NCBI RefSeq assembly: GCF_001408515.1
Contig: NZ_CYPR01000018.1
Coordinates: 1-64,000, forward strand
DNA: 64,000 nucleotides
Direction: 5' to 3'
Source: Jannaschia seosinensis
GTDB taxonomy: Bacteria; Pseudomonadota; Alphaproteobacteria; Rhodobacterales; Rhodobacteraceae
Each line of letters opens with the position of its first letter. The first letter of the stretch is position 1. Of the stretch, positions 8,243-16,137 are shown piece by piece. The notes beneath the pieces were generated by a model, which was not told the origin of the DNA, made no database searches, and was given only the letters and a program-made list of their open reading frames with translations. The translations under genes were made by a program, and so were the position numbers.

Positions 8243-8401
8243 GGACTGCCGATCCTGCTCTCGTTCGCCTCGGGGTCTCGCGCCCCTTCGGCCGGTGCAT
8301 ATCATGCCATTTCGCCGCATGCAGGCAAGGAATCCGCGCCGCTTCTGGCAAATTCCTCTCGCGGTGTTGTCCCGCCGCGACGTCTTCCTCTGTGCTGTCT
8401 C

Positions 8402-9220
8402 TCAATCCCCCAGCACGGCATGCATCTCGTCGAGATCCACCTCGCCCTTGGGCATCTTGTTGGACGGGTCGTCGAAGTCGTAGCGGAACAGCCGGAAATC
8501 CCGGTGGTAGATTTCCCACATCAGATGCATCGACAGGTCGTCGAAATAAGCCGCGACCGGATGCGCCCGCGTGGGGCCGTGACCTTCGCTCTCGTTAAAG
8601 CGCGGCACCTGCGCCAGATCGACCTTCACCGGCGTCTCGATGCGGTCTAGGACGGCCTGCATGCCGGAATTGAAATTCTCGGTGAAGATCACCTGATCGT
8701 AGCGTCCGCCATTCGTCACGAAGGTGCCGACATGCCCCGACATCGCCGACCAGTGGATGTCGGCGTCCATCGGCTTTCGAAACCGGATCGTGTCGCGCGC
8801 GAACAGGAGGAACCGCCGGAACGACGCGATCTGGTCGAAGGCGAACCCGTCCTCGGGGCGCCCCACCTCCACGCCGTATTTCTGCATCAGCATCGGCACG
8901 AGGTTGCCGCGGTACCGTTTGCCGTTGCGCTGGATGCCGGCGATCTTGTCGAAGAAGGATGACAGGATGCGCGTGTAGGGGTTTCGGACGCAGGTGAAGA
9001 CGTGGGACCGGTGCGCCTTGGCATTAGCCTCGATGCGCGGCTGGCTGGCCTCGAACGCCCATTTGTGCAGGCCGGACGTCGCATCATGAATGTCGCCGTC
9101 GTAGAACCGTCCGTGGTCGGAATAGAACAGGATCTGCCCGATCGAGGAGCAGGCGCATTTCGGCACCACCCGGTAAACGACGCTCTCGCTCTCGGTCATC
9201 CAGGTGCCCGGAAAGCCCAT
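8402..9220 (-). CDS. Sulfotransferase family protein (carbohydrate type)
   Basis: A 272-residue putative PAPS-dependent sulfotransferase of the carbohydrate (Sulfotransfer_2) type. The 5'-phosphosulfate loop is VVPKCACSSIGQ (residues 18-29) and the 3'-phosphate site is CVRNPYTRILSSF (77-89). No signal peptide or membrane anchor is seen, so it would act in the cytoplasm on a nucleotide- or lipid-linked sugar, or on a glycan before export. It is divergent from a GT14-type glycosyltransferase gene that starts 124 bp away, suggesting that the two modify the same polysaccharide. The substrate is unknown. Confidence 0.85.
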   Translation of the reverse strand: MGFPGTWMTESESVVYRVVPKCACSSIGQILFYSDHGRFYDGDIHDATSGLHKWAFEASQPRIEANAKAHRSHVFTCVRNPYTRILSSFFDKIAGIQRNGKRYRGNLVPMLMQKYGVEVGRPEDGFAFDQIASFRRFLLFARDTIRFRKPMDADIHWSAMSGHVGTFVTNGGRYDQVIFTENFNSGMQAVLDRIETPVKVDLAQVPRFNESEGHGPTRAHPVAAYFDDLSMHLMWEIYHRDFRLFRYDFDDPSNKMPKGEVDLDEMHAVLGD

Positions 9221-9344
9221 TTCTCTACCCCGTCGGTGTCTCGGCGCATCTAGGCGGGGGCGAGGTGTTTAATCAATGTCTGCGCCGCGCTATTGCCGCG
9301 GACGTTGCGCGAAATCCAATCCGTGGGGGCGAGGGACGAAACCG

Positions 9345-10922
9345 ATGGCGAAGATCGCGTTCCTGCTGCTGTGTCACAAGGATCCGCAGGCGGTGATCCG
9401 GCAGGCCGAGGGACTGACGGGGGCGGGCGACCATGTGTCGATCCATGTCGATGCCCGCATGCCCGCCGCCGATTTCGCACAGATCGAGGCGGGTGTGGCC
9501 GACAATCCCAGGGCCGTTCTGGTGCGCCGCCGCGTGCGCTGCGGCTGGGGGGAATGGAGCCTCGTTCAGGCCACGCTCAACTGCATCGAGACCGCGCTGG
9601 AGGCGTTTCCGAGGGCCACGCATTTCTACATGGTTTCCGGCGATTGCCGGCCGGTGAAATCGGCGGCCTATGCCCATGCCGTGCTGGACGCCCGCGACGT
9701 CGATTATATCGAAAGCTTCGACTTCTTCGCCTCCGACTGGATCAAGACCGGGATGAAGGAGGACCGCCTGATCTACCGCCACTTCGTCAACGAACGGCGG
9801 CACAAGCGGCTCTTTTACGGCTTGCTCGACCTCCAGCGGCGGTTCGGGCTCGAACGCGCAATTCCCGCCGATATCGAGCCGATGATCGGATCGCAATGGT
9901 GGTGCCTGCGCCGCGCCACGATCGAGACGATCCGCGAGTTCTGCCGGATGCGCCCCGATGTGGTGCGGTTCTTCCGCACGACCTGGATTCCCGACGAGAC
10001 ATTCTTCCAGACCCTCGTGCGTCATCTCGTGCCGCGGGTCGAGATCGATTCGCGCACGCTGACCTTTCTGGTCTTCACCGATTACGGGATGCCCGCGACG
10101 TTCTACGACGACCATTACGATCTGCTTCTGGGGCAGGATTTCATCTTCGCGCGGAAGATTTCGCCCGAGGCGCATGGGTTGAAGGCCGCGCTCGAGACGC
10201 TGTGGAAAAGCCCGAGGACCGATTTTCCGGTCTCCGGCGACGGGCGGGCGCTGTTCGCCTTCCTGACGCAGCGGGGCCGCGTCGGTCGCCGCTTCGCCCC
10301 GCGCTTCTGGGAGCGGGCGGCGACGCTGGGGCGGGAGCGGACGCTCGTGGTCCTCGTCTGCAAGAAGTACCACGTCGCCAAGCGGCTGGCGCAGGCGCTG
10401 CGCGACCATCGGGTCATGCCGGCGGTCGATTATCTCTTCGAGGAGGAGGATACGCCGCTGCCCGATCTGGGCGGGGTAGAGCACCTGATGACCAAACGGC
10501 ACCGCCATCGCCGCGCCTTGCTGCGGATGCTGTTCCGCCGCACCGGCAGCGACCGGCTGGCGATCTGTCTCGATCCCGCCAATTTCGACCTGCTGGAGGA
10601 TCTCCATGCCGACCGGGCCACGATCCGCACCCTGCTCATCGATTGCGACTACGACGCCGACTACCTGCGCGGGCATGCCGGGCGGCTGGGGCTGATCGGG
10701 GATCGCACGCCGGACAGCACGGTCGCGCGCCTGATGCCGACACTGAAGCAGGATTTCGCCACCGAGAGCGCCTGCATCCGGGAATCCGGATTGCCCGGCA
10801 TCCATGTGATCCAGCAGAACGCGCCGCCCGAGGCCAATGCCGACGTGCTGACCCGGCTTCTGGACATCGCCCCGGAAACGGGCCTTGCTTTGGCCCGCAC
10901 GCCCTATCTCTTCGAGGACTGA
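9345..10922 (+). CDS. GT14 (core-2/I-branching)-type glycosyltransferase with C-terminal DUF5928 domain
   Basis: A 525-residue cytoplasmic protein. The N-terminal half (about 1-240) has features of core-2/I-branching or xylosyltransferase-like enzymes: AKIAFLLLCHKDP at the start, VSIHVDAR, FYMVSGDCRPVKS, QWWCLRR and IPDETFFQT. The C-terminal half (about 290-525) contains VVLVCKKYHVAKRL and RTPYLFED and matches the DUF5928 extension seen in Rhodobacterales. The ATG at 9345 has GAGGGACGA upstream; an earlier in-frame start at 9276 lacks a good site. Transferases of this group make beta-linked GlcNAc or xylose branches. With the divergent sulfotransferase it may build a sulfated surface glycan; this is inference. 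Confidence 0.85.
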   Translation: MAKIAFLLLCHKDPQAVIRQAEGLTGAGDHVSIHVDARMPAADFAQIEAGVADNPRAVLVRRRVRCGWGEWSLVQATLNCIETALEAFPRATHFYMVSGDCRPVKSAAYAHAVLDARDVDYIESFDFFASDWIKTGMKEDRLIYRHFVNERRHKRLFYGLLDLQRRFGLERAIPADIEPMIGSQWWCLRRATIETIREFCRMRPDVVRFFRTTWIPDETFFQTLVRHLVPRVEIDSRTLTFLVFTDYGMPATFYDDHYDLLLGQDFIFARKISPEAHGLKAALETLWKSPRTDFPVSGDGRALFAFLTQRGRVGRRFAPRFWERAATLGRERTLVVLVCKKYHVAKRLAQALRDHRVMPAVDYLFEEEDTPLPDLGGVEHLMTKRHRHRRALLRMLFRRTGSDRLAICLDPANFDLLEDLHADRATIRTLLIDCDYDADYLRGHAGRLGLIGDRTPDSTVARLMPTLKQDFATESACIRESGLPGIHVIQQNAPPEANADVLTRLLDIAPETGLALARTPYLFED

Positions 10923-10937
10923 CCGCAGGAGACTTCC

Positions 10938-11312
10938 ATGTCCGATTACGACGACCAGAACATCTTCGCCCGCATCCTGCGCGGCGAGATCCCGAACGCC
11001 ACCGTGGCCGAGACCGAGCATACGCTCGCCTTCGACGACATCACGCCCCAGGCCCCGGTCCATGTGCTGGTGATCCCCAAGGGCCGCTACGTCAGCTACG
11101 ACGACTTCCACGCCAATGCCTCGGATGCGGAGATCGTTGATTTCCACCGCACCGCCGCCCGCATCTGCGCCGAGCGCGGGGTCGCGCTGCCCGGCGACGG
11201 ATTCCGCGCGATCACCAATGCCGGCGTCCACGGCGTGCAGGAGGTGCCGCATTTCCACCTTCACCTGATCGGCGGGCGGCCTCTCGGCCGGATGCTCGCC
11301 CGCGAGGCGTGA
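10938..11312 (+). CDS. HIT family (HINT-like) nucleotide-binding protein
   Basis: A 124-residue histidine-triad hydrolase acting on nucleoside phosphoramidates or similar nucleotides. The signature HFHLHLIGG near residue 101 is the H-x-H-x-H-like triad, and IFARILRGEIPN at the N-terminus is characteristic of the HINT/PKCI branch. The start ATG at 10938 has GCAGGAG just upstream, and the gene begins 15 bp after the glycosyltransferase stop, so it is probably in the same transcript. Typical length. Confidence 0.93.
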   Translation: MSDYDDQNIFARILRGEIPNATVAETEHTLAFDDITPQAPVHVLVIPKGRYVSYDDFHANASDAEIVDFHRTAARICAERGVALPGDGFRAITNAGVHGVQEVPHFHLHLIGGRPLGRMLAREA

Positions 11313-11334
11313 GAGGGGCGAGCGGACGCGTCAG

Positions 11335-12081
11335 ATGCGGCGCATGATTCCGAGGCGCATGCTCCGGATTCTGCGCGGCATGATCGCGCTCCTTCTCATA
11401 TGCTTCCTGCTGCCGCTCGCCGCCGCCGCGATCTGGTGGCAGAGCCTCGACCGCCCCGACAGCTGGCGCACCGCGGATTGGAGCGCCTCGGGCGTTCTGC
11501 CCCGCGACGACGGCGCCGCGATCCACGTTCTCGCCGCCCGTACCGGGGGCGCGAAGGGGGCGGTGGCGGTGCATTCGTGGCTCGTCTGGAAGCGGCAGGG
11601 CGATCCCTGGACCCGGGCCGAGGTCGTCGGCTGGGGGCGGCCCGTGCGCCGCAACGCCTACGCACCCGACGGGCGGTGGTACTCCAACACGCCGTGGTTC
11701 GTCGGCTCCGTCACCGGAGAGGCGGCCGAGGCGCTCATCCCGCGGGTCGAGGCGGCGGTGGCGGCCTATCCCAACGACCGGGACACCTATCGCATCTGGC
11801 CCGGCCCGAATTCCAATTCCTTCGTGGCGCATGTGCTGCGCGAGGTGTCCGGCATTGGTGCGGCGCTGCCGCCGAATGCGGTGGGCAAGGATTACATCGG
11901 CCCGGGCATTGCACTGCGACGCGATGCGGGCGGCGACCTGCACCTGTCGGCGGGCGGCTATGCGGGGCTGTCGTTCGGCCCGCGCACCGGGCTGGAGGTC
12001 AACCTTCTGGGGCAGGCGTTCGGGTTCGACTTCGCGCGTCCGGCGCTGAAGCTGCCCGGGATCGGGCGCGTCGGCACCTGA
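11335..12081 (+). CDS. DUF3750 domain-containing membrane-anchored protein
   Basis: A 248-residue protein with a basic N-terminus, one membrane segment (about 12-34, GMIALLLICFLLPLAAAA) and a periplasmic domain. Conserved segments are VAVHSWLVWK, WPGPNSNSFVAHVLRE and LPPNAVGKDYIG, the hallmarks of DUF3750. The arrangement of a His near residue 75 and Asn-Ser residues in WPGPNSNSF recalls papain-like or amidase-type folds, but no activity is known. It follows the HIT gene after 22 bp. The start codon is uncertain: ATG at 11335 or an internal Met at 11344 or 11359. Confidence 0.8.
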   Translation: MRRMIPRRMLRILRGMIALLLICFLLPLAAAAIWWQSLDRPDSWRTADWSASGVLPRDDGAAIHVLAARTGGAKGAVAVHSWLVWKRQGDPWTRAEVVGWGRPVRRNAYAPDGRWYSNTPWFVGSVTGEAAEALIPRVEAAVAAYPNDRDTYRIWPGPNSNSFVAHVLREVSGIGAALPPNAVGKDYIGPGIALRRDAGGDLHLSAGGYAGLSFGPRTGLEVNLLGQAFGFDFARPALKLPGIGRVGT

Positions 12082-12258
12082 CCGCGACCGGTCGGGAATC
12101 GCGTTGCGTCCGGGGCGTCCGGTCGCTACCCGTCCGGTGACGACGCCCCCGCCGGGGGCCGGACAGGTGGCCGTTGCGCGCCGACCCGCACCGGGGGCGC
12201 AATCCGGCATCGTCGGAACCCGGATCCGGAGGCGGCCCTACAGCGAAAGGCCGACCCG

Positions 12259-12471
12259 ATGCGCTTTCTCCCTCTGCTTCTTCTCGGCGCGCCCGCGAAC
12301 GCGCATGTCGGCCATCTGGGCCAGGTGGCGGGCCACGATCACTGGACCGTGGGCGTGGGCCTCGGGGTCATCGCGGGCGCGGCCGTCGCGGGCTGGCTCA
12401 AGGGGCGCAAGAAGGACGCCGATTCCGAAGCGTCCGCGCCCGATCACGAAGCCGAGGAGCAGCCCGCATGA
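12259..12471 (+). CDS. DUF6732 small membrane protein, first gene of the cob operon
   Basis: A 70-residue protein with a cleavable-like N-terminus (MRFLPLLLLGAPANA), a His-containing stretch HVGHLGQVAGHDHW, one membrane helix (about 32-48) and a charged tail. It matches the small DUF6732 type found in Rhodobacterales cobalamin loci. The histidines after the presumed cleavage site are suited to metal binding, so a cobalt-handling role is plausible but unproven. Its stop overlaps the cbiX start (ATGA), implying coupled translation. The 177-bp leader is GC-rich with hairpins, but I could not recognise the cobalamin-riboswitch core. Confidence 0.7.
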   Translation: MRFLPLLLLGAPANAHVGHLGQVAGHDHWTVGVGLGVIAGAAVAGWLKGRKKDADSEASAPDHEAEEQPA

Positions 12472-13553
12472 AGACCGGTGTCATGGTCTGCGGTCACGGG
12501 TCCCGGTCGCAATCGGCGGTGGACGAGTTCGCCACTTTGGCCGAAAAACTGCCGCCGCATCTGCCTGAGGACTGGCTGGTCGATTATGGCTACCTCGAAT
12601 TCGCCAACCCGGTGATCCGCGACGGTCTGGACCGCCTGCGCGAGGCGGGCTGCGACCGCATCCTGGCCGTGCCGGGGATGCTGTTCGCGGCGATGCACGC
12701 GAAGAACGACATTCCCACCGTTCTCAATACCTACGCCGCCAAGCACGGAATCGAGGTGTCCTACGGGCGCGAACTGGGCGTGGATCCCAAGATGATCGCC
12801 GCCGCAGGGGCCCGCATCCGCGACGCGCTGGCCGAGGCCGACACGCACGAGGCCGTCCCCCTCCACGAGACCTGCCTCGTCGTGATCGGCCGGGGCGCCT
12901 CCGATCCGGACGCCAACGGCAACGTCGCCAAGATCGCCCGGATGCTGCACGAAGGCATCGGCACCGGCTGGCTGGAGGTGGGATATTCCGGCGTGACCTT
13001 CCCGCTGGTGGAGCCTTGCCTCGAACATGCCGCGCGCCTCGGCTACCGCCGGATCGTCGTGTTTCCGTATTTCCTGTTTTCCGGCATCCTCATCGACCGT
13101 ATCTACGGCTTCACCGACCGTGTCGCCGCGGCCAATCCGCAGGTCCAGTTCGTCAAGGCCGGCTATCTGGGCGACCACCCCGAGGTGCTGCGGACCTTTG
13201 CCGAACGGGCGACGGAACAAGTGGGCGAGGTGCCGCCGCCCAACTGCGCGATGTGCAAGTACCGCACGCAGGTCCTCGGCTTCGAGGCCGAGGTCGGCGC
13301 CGTGCAGGAAAGCCATCACCACCATGTCGAGGGGCAGGGCGCCAGCGCGCCCGGATCGAACGTGGCGGATTGTGCCCTCTGCGGCGACTTCTGCACCGGT
13401 CTGTGCCGGCTGGAGGGGCAGGCGGCGCATCACCACCACCACGATCACCACCACCACGGCGACGGGCACCACCACGATCATCACCATCACGCGACCTATC
13501 CGCATGCCGACCACCCGCACGGGCCGGAATCGGCGCGGAAGACCAAGCCGTGA
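12468..13553 (+). CDS. cbiX: Sirohydrochlorin cobaltochelatase CbiX, long form with His-rich tail
   Basis: A 361-residue chelatase that inserts a divalent metal, normally Co2+, into sirohydrochlorin. Two CbiX repeats form residues 1-250. The active-site histidines are His10 (CGHGS) and His77 (FAAMHAKND). The C-terminus carries Cys pairs C260/C263 (NCAMCK) and a cluster C302, C305, C309, C313, reminiscent of the Fe-S site of long CbiX proteins. A tail from about residue 321 to 352 is nearly all His and Asp and probably stores or buffers metal. The ATG overlaps the DUF6732 stop by 4 bp. The cobH gene follows after 66 bp. Family assignment is firm; metal choice in vivo is inference. Confidence 0.92.
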   Translation: MKTGVMVCGHGSRSQSAVDEFATLAEKLPPHLPEDWLVDYGYLEFANPVIRDGLDRLREAGCDRILAVPGMLFAAMHAKNDIPTVLNTYAAKHGIEVSYGRELGVDPKMIAAAGARIRDALAEADTHEAVPLHETCLVVIGRGASDPDANGNVAKIARMLHEGIGTGWLEVGYSGVTFPLVEPCLEHAARLGYRRIVVFPYFLFSGILIDRIYGFTDRVAAANPQVQFVKAGYLGDHPEVLRTFAERATEQVGEVPPPNCAMCKYRTQVLGFEAEVGAVQESHHHHVEGQGASAPGSNVADCALCGDFCTGLCRLEGQAAHHHHHDHHHHGDGHHHDHHHHATYPHADHPHGPESARKTKP

Positions 13554-13619
13554 GGGCTTGCCGCGCCATCCGCCGGAATTGGCAACAGGACCGTTTCCTC
13601 CGCGCGGCGACCCGCTGAC

Positions 13620-14246
13620 ATGCGCCCGTACGAGACGGACCCGAAGGCGATCTATGCCGCGTCCTTCGCCACGGTGCGCCGCGAGGCCGCGCTGGATCGC
13701 TTTCCCGCCGACGTGGCCGAGATCGTCGTCCGCGTGATCCATGCTTGCGGCATGGTCGAGATTGCCGACCGCGTCGCCTTCTCGCCGGACGTTGCGGGTT
13801 CCGCCACCGACGCCCTTCGCCGCGGCGCTCCGATCCTTGCCGATTGCGAAATGGTCGCCGCAGGGATCACCCGCCGCCTGCTTGCGGGCAATCCGGTCCG
13901 CTGCACGCTCGGCGACGTCAGCGCTGACGCGGCGCAGCGGCAGGGCACCACCCGCTCCGCCGCCGCCGTCGATCTGTGGGAGACGGAGGGCGCCGTCATC
14001 GCCATCGGCAATGCCCCGACGGCGCTGTTCCGCCTGCTGGAGCGTCTCGAGGCCGGCGCGCCGCCGCCCGCTGCGATCCTGGCCTTTCCCGTCGGGTTCG
14101 TCGGTGCCGCCGAATCCAAGGCGGAACTGGCGGAGCGTCCGCGCGGCGCCCCGTTCCTCACGCTGCGCGGACGGCGCGGCGGCTCGGCGATGGCGTCGGC
14201 CGCGGTCAATGCGCTGGCGATCCTCGCCGGCGGGGGCGTGCAGTGA
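13620..14246 (+). CDS. cobH: Precorrin-8X methylmutase
   Basis: A 208-residue enzyme that moves the C11 methyl group to C12, converting precorrin-8X to hydrogenobyrinic acid. The catalytic His is His41 in RVIHACGM, matching the essential His of CobH/CbiC. Other family segments are [24 protein letters not shown] and [11 protein letters not shown]. The length is typical. The stop overlaps the GTG start of cobL (GTGA). Being the last ring enzyme in the pathway yet placed early in the operon is common in this group. Confidence 0.95.
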   Translation: MRPYETDPKAIYAASFATVRREAALDRFPADVAEIVVRVIHACGMVEIADRVAFSPDVAGSATDALRRGAPILADCEMVAAGITRRLLAGNPVRCTLGDVSADAAQRQGTTRSAAAVDLWETEGAVIAIGNAPTALFRLLERLEAGAPPPAAILAFPVGFVGAAESKAELAERPRGAPFLTLRGRRGGSAMASAAVNALAILAGGGVQ

Positions 14247-15445
14247 TCGGCCCGTGGCTCCATATCGTCGGCATCGGCGAAGACGGAATGGCCGGCCTGA
14301 CCCCCGCCGCCCGTGCCGTCGTCGAAACCGCCGAGATCATCGTCGGCGGCGACCGCCACCATTCGTTGTCGGACGCGGTCACGGCCGAGCGTATCGCCTG
14401 GCCGTCGCCCTTCGATGCACTCATCGAAACCCTCACATCCCTGCGCGACCGCCGCGTCGTCGTGCTGGCCACCGGCGATCCGCTCTGGTTCTCGGTCGGC
14501 GCGCGGATCGGCCGCGCGATCCCGCCGACGGAAATCGCCTACCACCCCCAGCTTTCGGCGTTCCAGCTTGCCGCCGCGCGGATGGGCTGGTCGATGGCCG
14601 ACCTGGAAACGCTTACGGTTCATGGCCGGCCGGTCGAGCAGATGATCGCCTTCATCCAGCCCGATGCCCGCCTTCTTATCCTGACGACCGGCGCGGAGAC
14701 GCCGGCGCGGATTGCGGCCTTTCTGACCGAACGCGGCTTCGGTCAGTCGTCGATGACCGTTCTGGCCAATATGGGCGGGCCGGACGAGGCGCGCTTCGAT
14801 GGCATCGCGGCGGAATGGTCGCACGAGGTGCCCGCCTTCAACACGCTCGCCGTCGAATGCCGCGCCGCGCCCGATGCAGCACTTTTGCCGCGCGTGCCGG
14901 GGCTGGCCGACGATCTGTTCCGCTCCGACGGCACGATGACCAAGCGCGAGGTGCGCGCCGCGACGCTGGCCAAGCTGATGCCGATGCGCGGGGCCCTGTT
15001 GTGGGATATCGGCACCGGCAGCGGGTCGGTCGCGATCGAATGGATGCGCGCAGCCCGATCGGCCCGCGCCATCGGGATCGAGCCGCGCGACGACCGGCGC
15101 GCCATGGCCGCCGAGAACGCGCTCGCCCTCGGGGCGCCCCGGCTCGACCTGCGGGCGGGTGCGGTTCCCGAGGCGCTGGCGGGGCTGGAGCCGCCCGACG
15201 CGGTGTTCATCGGCGGTGGGCTGTCCGAGGCTGTGTTCGACCACGCATTCGCCGCGCTTCGCCCTCTCGGGCGGCTGGTGGCCAATGCGGTGACGCTCGA
15301 GAGCGAGGCGGTGATCCTCGACCTGCACGCCCGCCATGGCGGCGACCTCGTGCGCCTGTCGGTGGACCGGGCGGAGCCGATCGGACGCTATCGCGGCTGG
15401 CGTCCATCGATGAGCGTGACGCAATGGAGCCTCGTGAAGCGATGA
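14243..15445 (+). CDS. cobL: Precorrin-6Y C5,15-methyltransferase (decarboxylating), CbiE-CbiT fusion
   Basis: A 400-residue SAM-dependent enzyme that methylates C5 and C15 and decarboxylates the acetate side chain at C12. The N-terminal CbiE-like half (1-200) begins [11 protein letters not shown] and contains [13 protein letters not shown]. The C-terminal CbiT-like half (from about 225) has [17 protein letters not shown] and the SAM site [18 protein letters not shown] at 14243 is taken as the start because it overlaps the cobH stop and gives the normal N-terminus; upstream in-frame codons lie inside cobH. The stop overlaps the cobI start as ATGA. Confidence 0.95.
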   Translation: MIGPWLHIVGIGEDGMAGLTPAARAVVETAEIIVGGDRHHSLSDAVTAERIAWPSPFDALIETLTSLRDRRVVVLATGDPLWFSVGARIGRAIPPTEIAYHPQLSAFQLAAARMGWSMADLETLTVHGRPVEQMIAFIQPDARLLILTTGAETPARIAAFLTERGFGQSSMTVLANMGGPDEARFDGIAAEWSHEVPAFNTLAVECRAAPDAALLPRVPGLADDLFRSDGTMTKREVRAATLAKLMPMRGALLWDIGTGSGSVAIEWMRAARSARAIGIEPRDDRRAMAAENALALGAPRLDLRAGAVPEALAGLEPPDAVFIGGGLSEAVFDHAFAALRPLGRLVANAVTLESEAVILDLHARHGGDLVRLSVDRAEPIGRYRGWRPSMSVTQWSLVKR

Positions 15446-16137
15446 CGGGCATCCTCTACGGCGTCGGCCTCGGCCCCGGCGACCCGGATCTGATCACCCG
15501 CCGCGCCGCCCGCCTGATCGAACAAGCGGAGGTCGTCGCCTATCCCAGCCTCGCGGGCGGCGACAGCCTCGCGCGATCCATCGCCGCCGACCTCATCGCC
15601 CCCGACGCGCGCGAAATCCGCATGGACGTCCCGATGACGCGCGACCGCGCCCCGGCGCAGGCCGCCTACGATGCGGGCGCGGACGCCATTGCGGCGGAAC
15701 TCGGGGCCGGGCGCGACGTCGTGTGCCTGTGCGAGGGGGATCCGTTTCTCTACGGCTCGTTCATGTATCTCTTTGCCCGGCTGCGCGGCCGGTTCGAGGT
15801 GGAGATTGTGCCGGGCGTGACCTCGGTCACCGCCTGCGCAGCCCGCGCCGCGATGCCGCTGGCCGCGCGCGACGAGGTTGTGACGATTCTGCCCGGCCCG
15901 TTGCCGGACGACGCGTTGCGGCGGCATCTGCGTGCGGCCGACACGCTCGTGGTGATGAAGGTCGGTCGCCACCTGCGGCGCCTGCGCATGCTGTTATCGG
16001 AGGAAGGCTTGTCCGGCACCTATATCGAACGCGCGACCCTCGGGGCGGAGCGTGTCCTGCCGCTGTCAGAGGCACCCGACGATGCGCCGTATTTCTCCAT
16101 GATCCTCATCACGAAAGGGGCCGATCCGTGGCTCTGA
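15442..16137 (+). CDS. cobI: Precorrin-2 C20-methyltransferase
   Basis: A 231-residue SAM-dependent tetrapyrrole methylase, the first committed methylation of the corrin branch (precorrin-2 to precorrin-3A). It has the family glycine motif LYGVGLGPGDPDLIT at the N-terminus, VVCLCEGDPFLYGSF in the middle and EIVPGVTSVTACAA. The ATG at 15442 overlaps the cobL stop. The end overlaps the GTG start of the cbiG-cobJ gene by 10 bp. Length and motifs are fully typical. Confidence 0.95.
   Translation: MTGILYGVGLGPGDPDLITRRAARLIEQAEVVAYPSLAGGDSLARSIAADLIAPDAREIRMDVPMTRDRAPAQAAYDAGADAIAAELGAGRDVVCLCEGDPFLYGSFMYLFARLRGRFEVEIVPGVTSVTACAARAAMPLAARDEVVTILPGPLPDDALRRHLRAADTLVVMKVGRHLRRLRMLLSEEGLSGTYIERATLGAERVLPLSEAPDDAPYFSMILITKGADPWL

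Noticed and set aside
12082-12258. Cobalamin riboswitch upstream of the cob operon
   Set aside because: The leader has GC-rich hairpins and a CCGGTGACGACGCCCCCGCC stretch that superficially recalls the B12 box, but I could not place the conserved core (GCCACTG and the GGGAA...GGTG order). An Rfam covariance search would decide.
13428-13553. His-rich stretch of CbiX as a sequencing or assembly artefact
   Set aside because: The codons CAC and CAT alternate irregularly with Asp and Gly, the frame stays open, and His-rich tails are known on chelatases of this family.
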